This document shows, in pieces, positions 5,198 to 6,632 of a stretch of 6,632 nucleotides of DNA. The position numbers and the translations under genes are program-made. Each line of letters begins with the position of its first letter. The first letter of the stretch is position 1. The stretch comes from a bacterium. GTDB taxonomy: Bacteria > Patescibacteria > Paceibacteria > UBA9973 > UBA2103. The notes beneath the pieces are model-generated. The model searched no databases. It was not told the origin of the DNA and worked only from the letters and a program-made list of their open reading frames with translations. Where the stretch lies: the NCBI GenBank assembly GCA_021812925.1, contig JAKAMK010000046.1, positions 1 to 6,632 on the forward strand. Direction: 5' to 3'.

Positions 5198-5897
5198 ACC
5201 CTCTCACCCCTGGTCCGATAATGACGACGAACTCCCCGCGCACCTCGTCCGCATGCGCCGCGAAGTACGCCGCGACCTCGGAGGCAGTACCGACGACCAC
5301 CGATTCGTGAATCTTCGTCAGCTCGCGGCAGACCGCGACGCGGCGCGCGGGCTCGAGCACATCCGCAAGCGCAAGGAGCGCTTTCTCGACCCGGTGCGGC
5401 GATTCGTAGAACACGACCGCGCGCTCCTCCGCTGCGATCTCCCGAAACAGCGTCTGCCGCCCTTTCTTGTGCGGGAGGAATCCGAGGAAGACGAAGGACG
5501 CGGTCGGGAGCCCGGCGATAGAGAGCGCGGCGGTGAGCGCGGCGGGTCCCGGTATCGCCTCGATGCGCACGTGCCCGTTGAAGCGCTCGCGCACGAGTGC
5601 CACGAGCTCGAGACCCGGGTCGGAGATGCCGGGTGTACCGGCGTCCGTGACCAAGGCGATGCGCTTGCCGTCCGCGAGGAGCGCGAGCACGCGGTCGGCT
5701 GCGAGCTTCCCGCTGCGCGCGTGGTAGATGACGAGAGGCTTCTCCACTCCGTACCGGGAGAGAAGTTTCGCCGTGACCCGCGTATCCTCGCAGGCGATAG
5801 CATCTGCAGCCTTCAAGGTTTCCACCGCGCGCAGCGTGATGTCGCCCAGGTTGCCGATGGGTGTCGCGACGACGGAGAGGACTCCGGACTCGTTCAT
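5196..5897 (-). CDS. rsmI: 16S rRNA (cytidine1402-2'-O)-methyltransferase RsmI, short form
   Basis: RsmI uses S-adenosylmethionine to methylate the 2'-OH of C1402 in the ribosomal decoding centre, in the cytoplasm. The 233 residues carry the family signatures in order: VVATPIGNLGDITLRA near the start, CEDTR, TDAGTPGISDPG, IPGPAALTAALS, GFLPHKKGR, YESPHR, CRELTKIHE and RGEFVVIIGP near the end. E. coli RsmI is about 286 residues; this one stops right after the RGEFV motif and lacks the C-terminal extension, so it consists of the tetrapyrrole-methylase-fold core alone. The coding sequence shows no frameshift, and the TAG merges into heptamer repeats, so the extension may have been lost there. 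The ATG at 5897 gives the expected N-terminus. There is no Shine-Dalgarno; TATGCT at 5915-5910 is a possible weak -10 box. The gene is divergent from the plus-strand gene at 5990. Confidence 0.95.
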   Translation of the reverse strand: MNESGVLSVVATPIGNLGDITLRAVETLKAADAIACEDTRVTAKLLSRYGVEKPLVIYHARSGKLAADRVLALLADGKRIALVTDAGTPGISDPGLELVALVRERFNGHVRIEAIPGPAALTAALSIAGLPTASFVFLGFLPHKKGRQTLFREIAAEERAVVFYESPHRVEKALLALADVLEPARRVAVCRELTKIHESVVVGTASEVAAYFAAHADEVRGEFVVIIGPGVRG

Positions 5898-5977
5898 GCC
5901 GCCGACTCTAGCATATTTGACGCGACCCGTACGCCATGACAGGCTCTATACGGAGGCTCAACCGAACAAACATCGGA

Positions 5978-5984
5978 AGGAGGT
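5978..5984 (+). promoter_or_regulatory. Canonical Shine-Dalgarno (AAGGAGGTG context) for the plus-strand gene
   Basis: GGAAGGAGGTG lies just before the ATG at 5990 with TTCC between. AGGAGGT is a full match to the anti-Shine-Dalgarno sequence at good spacing. It fixes the start of the gene and is the only strong ribosome-binding site in the window. An upstream TATACG at 5947-5952 might be the -10 box. Confidence 0.8.
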
Positions 5985-5989
5985 GTTCC

Positions 5990-6632
5990 ATGGAAGCCAC
6001 CGTTCTGCGAGCGCCGTCGCTCGCCCATCACGAAAGAGCATTCGACGCGTGGTGCATTGCGCCCTGCCTCGACGTGCCGAACTGGTCGATGTTCGACCTG
6101 CACGGAACCGACGGCTGTGCTCGCAATCCGCATCTCGCGAGCGCGATCGGCGAAGCACTCGCCGCGCGTACCGTGCACCTCGCCTTCGGTCCATCCACCG
6201 CCGCAATGTGCGGCACGGTGGTCGAACAGGAGCGGTTCACCGACGCGGTACGCCTGCCGAACGGCATCGCGCTCCTACGGAACAGGCGCGTGCCGTCCGA
6301 GGGCACGTGGCTCGAACGTGCGGGCGAAGCCGTCACGCTCTCGAGCGCAGGCGAACTGCTTCTCGTCGCCGAGGGCGGCGGGCGCCTGCTCGTCGCGAAC
6401 GCGGGGCTCGCCTCGCTCGTCGACAGCGTACTCGTCGACACGGGCGTCCCGAGTCGGCCGCACGAGAGCGTGGTGTTCGCTATCGCGGATGCGTTCCGCG
6501 GACATCGCGTGCCACTCGAGCACGTATCGCTCTCGGTACTCTTCAGCATCCCGCCCGAACACTGCCGCTTCTCGCTCGATATCGGCCCCTTTGCCGAGTT
6601 CCACAAGAAGCTGTACGCGTACGGGACGGACC
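5990..6632 (+). CDS. Unrecognised protein, 5' part (runs off the window)
   Basis: The frame opens at an ATG behind a perfect Shine-Dalgarno and is uninterrupted for 214 codons to the window end. The protein starts MEATVLRAPSLAHHERAFDA. I do not recognise a family with confidence. There is no signal peptide or membrane helix. Five cysteines are visible: C22 and C26 (CIAPC), C43, C74 and C192. A middle part alternates strands (AVTLSSAGELLLVAEGGGR, about 115-132), and the C-terminal part contains VLFSIPPEHCRFSLDIGP (184-200). The order and spacing of hydrophobic segments in residues 110-210 loosely resemble the YfiH/Cu-oxidase_4 ('laccase' or purine nucleoside phosphorylase) fold, but the His and Cys metal ligands of that family are absent, so this is only a weak suggestion. 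Codon choice (CTC, GCG, GTC) matches its neighbours, so recent transfer is not indicated. It is divergent from rsmI across a 92-bp gap. Confidence 0.75.
   Translation, partial: MEATVLRAPSLAHHERAFDAWCIAPCLDVPNWSMFDLHGTDGCARNPHLASAIGEALAARTVHLAFGPSTAAMCGTVVEQERFTDAVRLPNGIALLRNRRVPSEGTWLERAGEAVTLSSAGELLLVAEGGGRLLVANAGLASLVDSVLVDTGVPSRPHESVVFAIADAFRGHRVPLEHVSLSVLFSIPPEHCRFSLDIGPFAEFHKKLYAYGTD

Noticed and set aside
5917..5952. TTGACG and TATACG as a -35/-10 promoter for the plus-strand gene
   Set aside because: The spacer is 24 bases, far from the usual 16-18, so the pair cannot be taken as one sigma-70 type promoter.

Overview
The window looks like chromosomal sequence from a GC-rich member of the Candidate Phyla Radiation (Patescibacteria, most likely a Parcubacteria/Paceibacteria lineage). 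This is an inference from protein flavour: a membrane-segment-free TraD/VirD4-type ATPase with a long Pro/Ala-rich tail, a surface ComEA-like helix-hairpin-helix protein fused to PKD and lamin-tail-like domains, a short RsmI without its C-terminal extension, a 90-residue two-helix membrane protein, and starts with no Shine-Dalgarno sequence placed just after TATACT boxes. No rRNA, tRNA, CRISPR array or transposase gene is visible.

Layout. Six genes lie on the minus strand, read from right to left: rsmI (5897-5196), a small two-helix membrane protein (5084-4812), a TraD-like ATPase (4691-2817), a ComEA-PKD-LTD surface protein (2808-1552), an NAD-dependent sugar epimerase/dehydratase (1266-382) and the first 129 codons of a GT4-type glycosyltransferase (389-1, cut by the window edge). 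A seventh gene diverges on the plus strand from 5990 and runs off the right end. It has a perfect Shine-Dalgarno sequence and is not recognised.

Functional grouping. The ATPase and ComEA-like genes are 8 bp apart and probably co-transcribed; together they suggest DNA handling at the cell envelope (transfer or uptake). The epimerase and glycosyltransferase overlap by 8 bp and form a surface-glycan or nucleotide-sugar pair. rsmI is a housekeeping 16S rRNA modification gene.

The most unusual content is between genes. The 285-bp gap between the ComEA-like and epimerase genes holds four palindromes with a shared GTC-N-GAC core and compensatory arm changes, interleaved with three exact TTGTCCACA (DnaA-box-like) sites. 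The gaps on both sides of the small membrane gene hold degenerate 7-bp tandem repeats (AGGNNTC-like), each next to a strong GC hairpin. These two repeat families are the best candidates for something undescribed.
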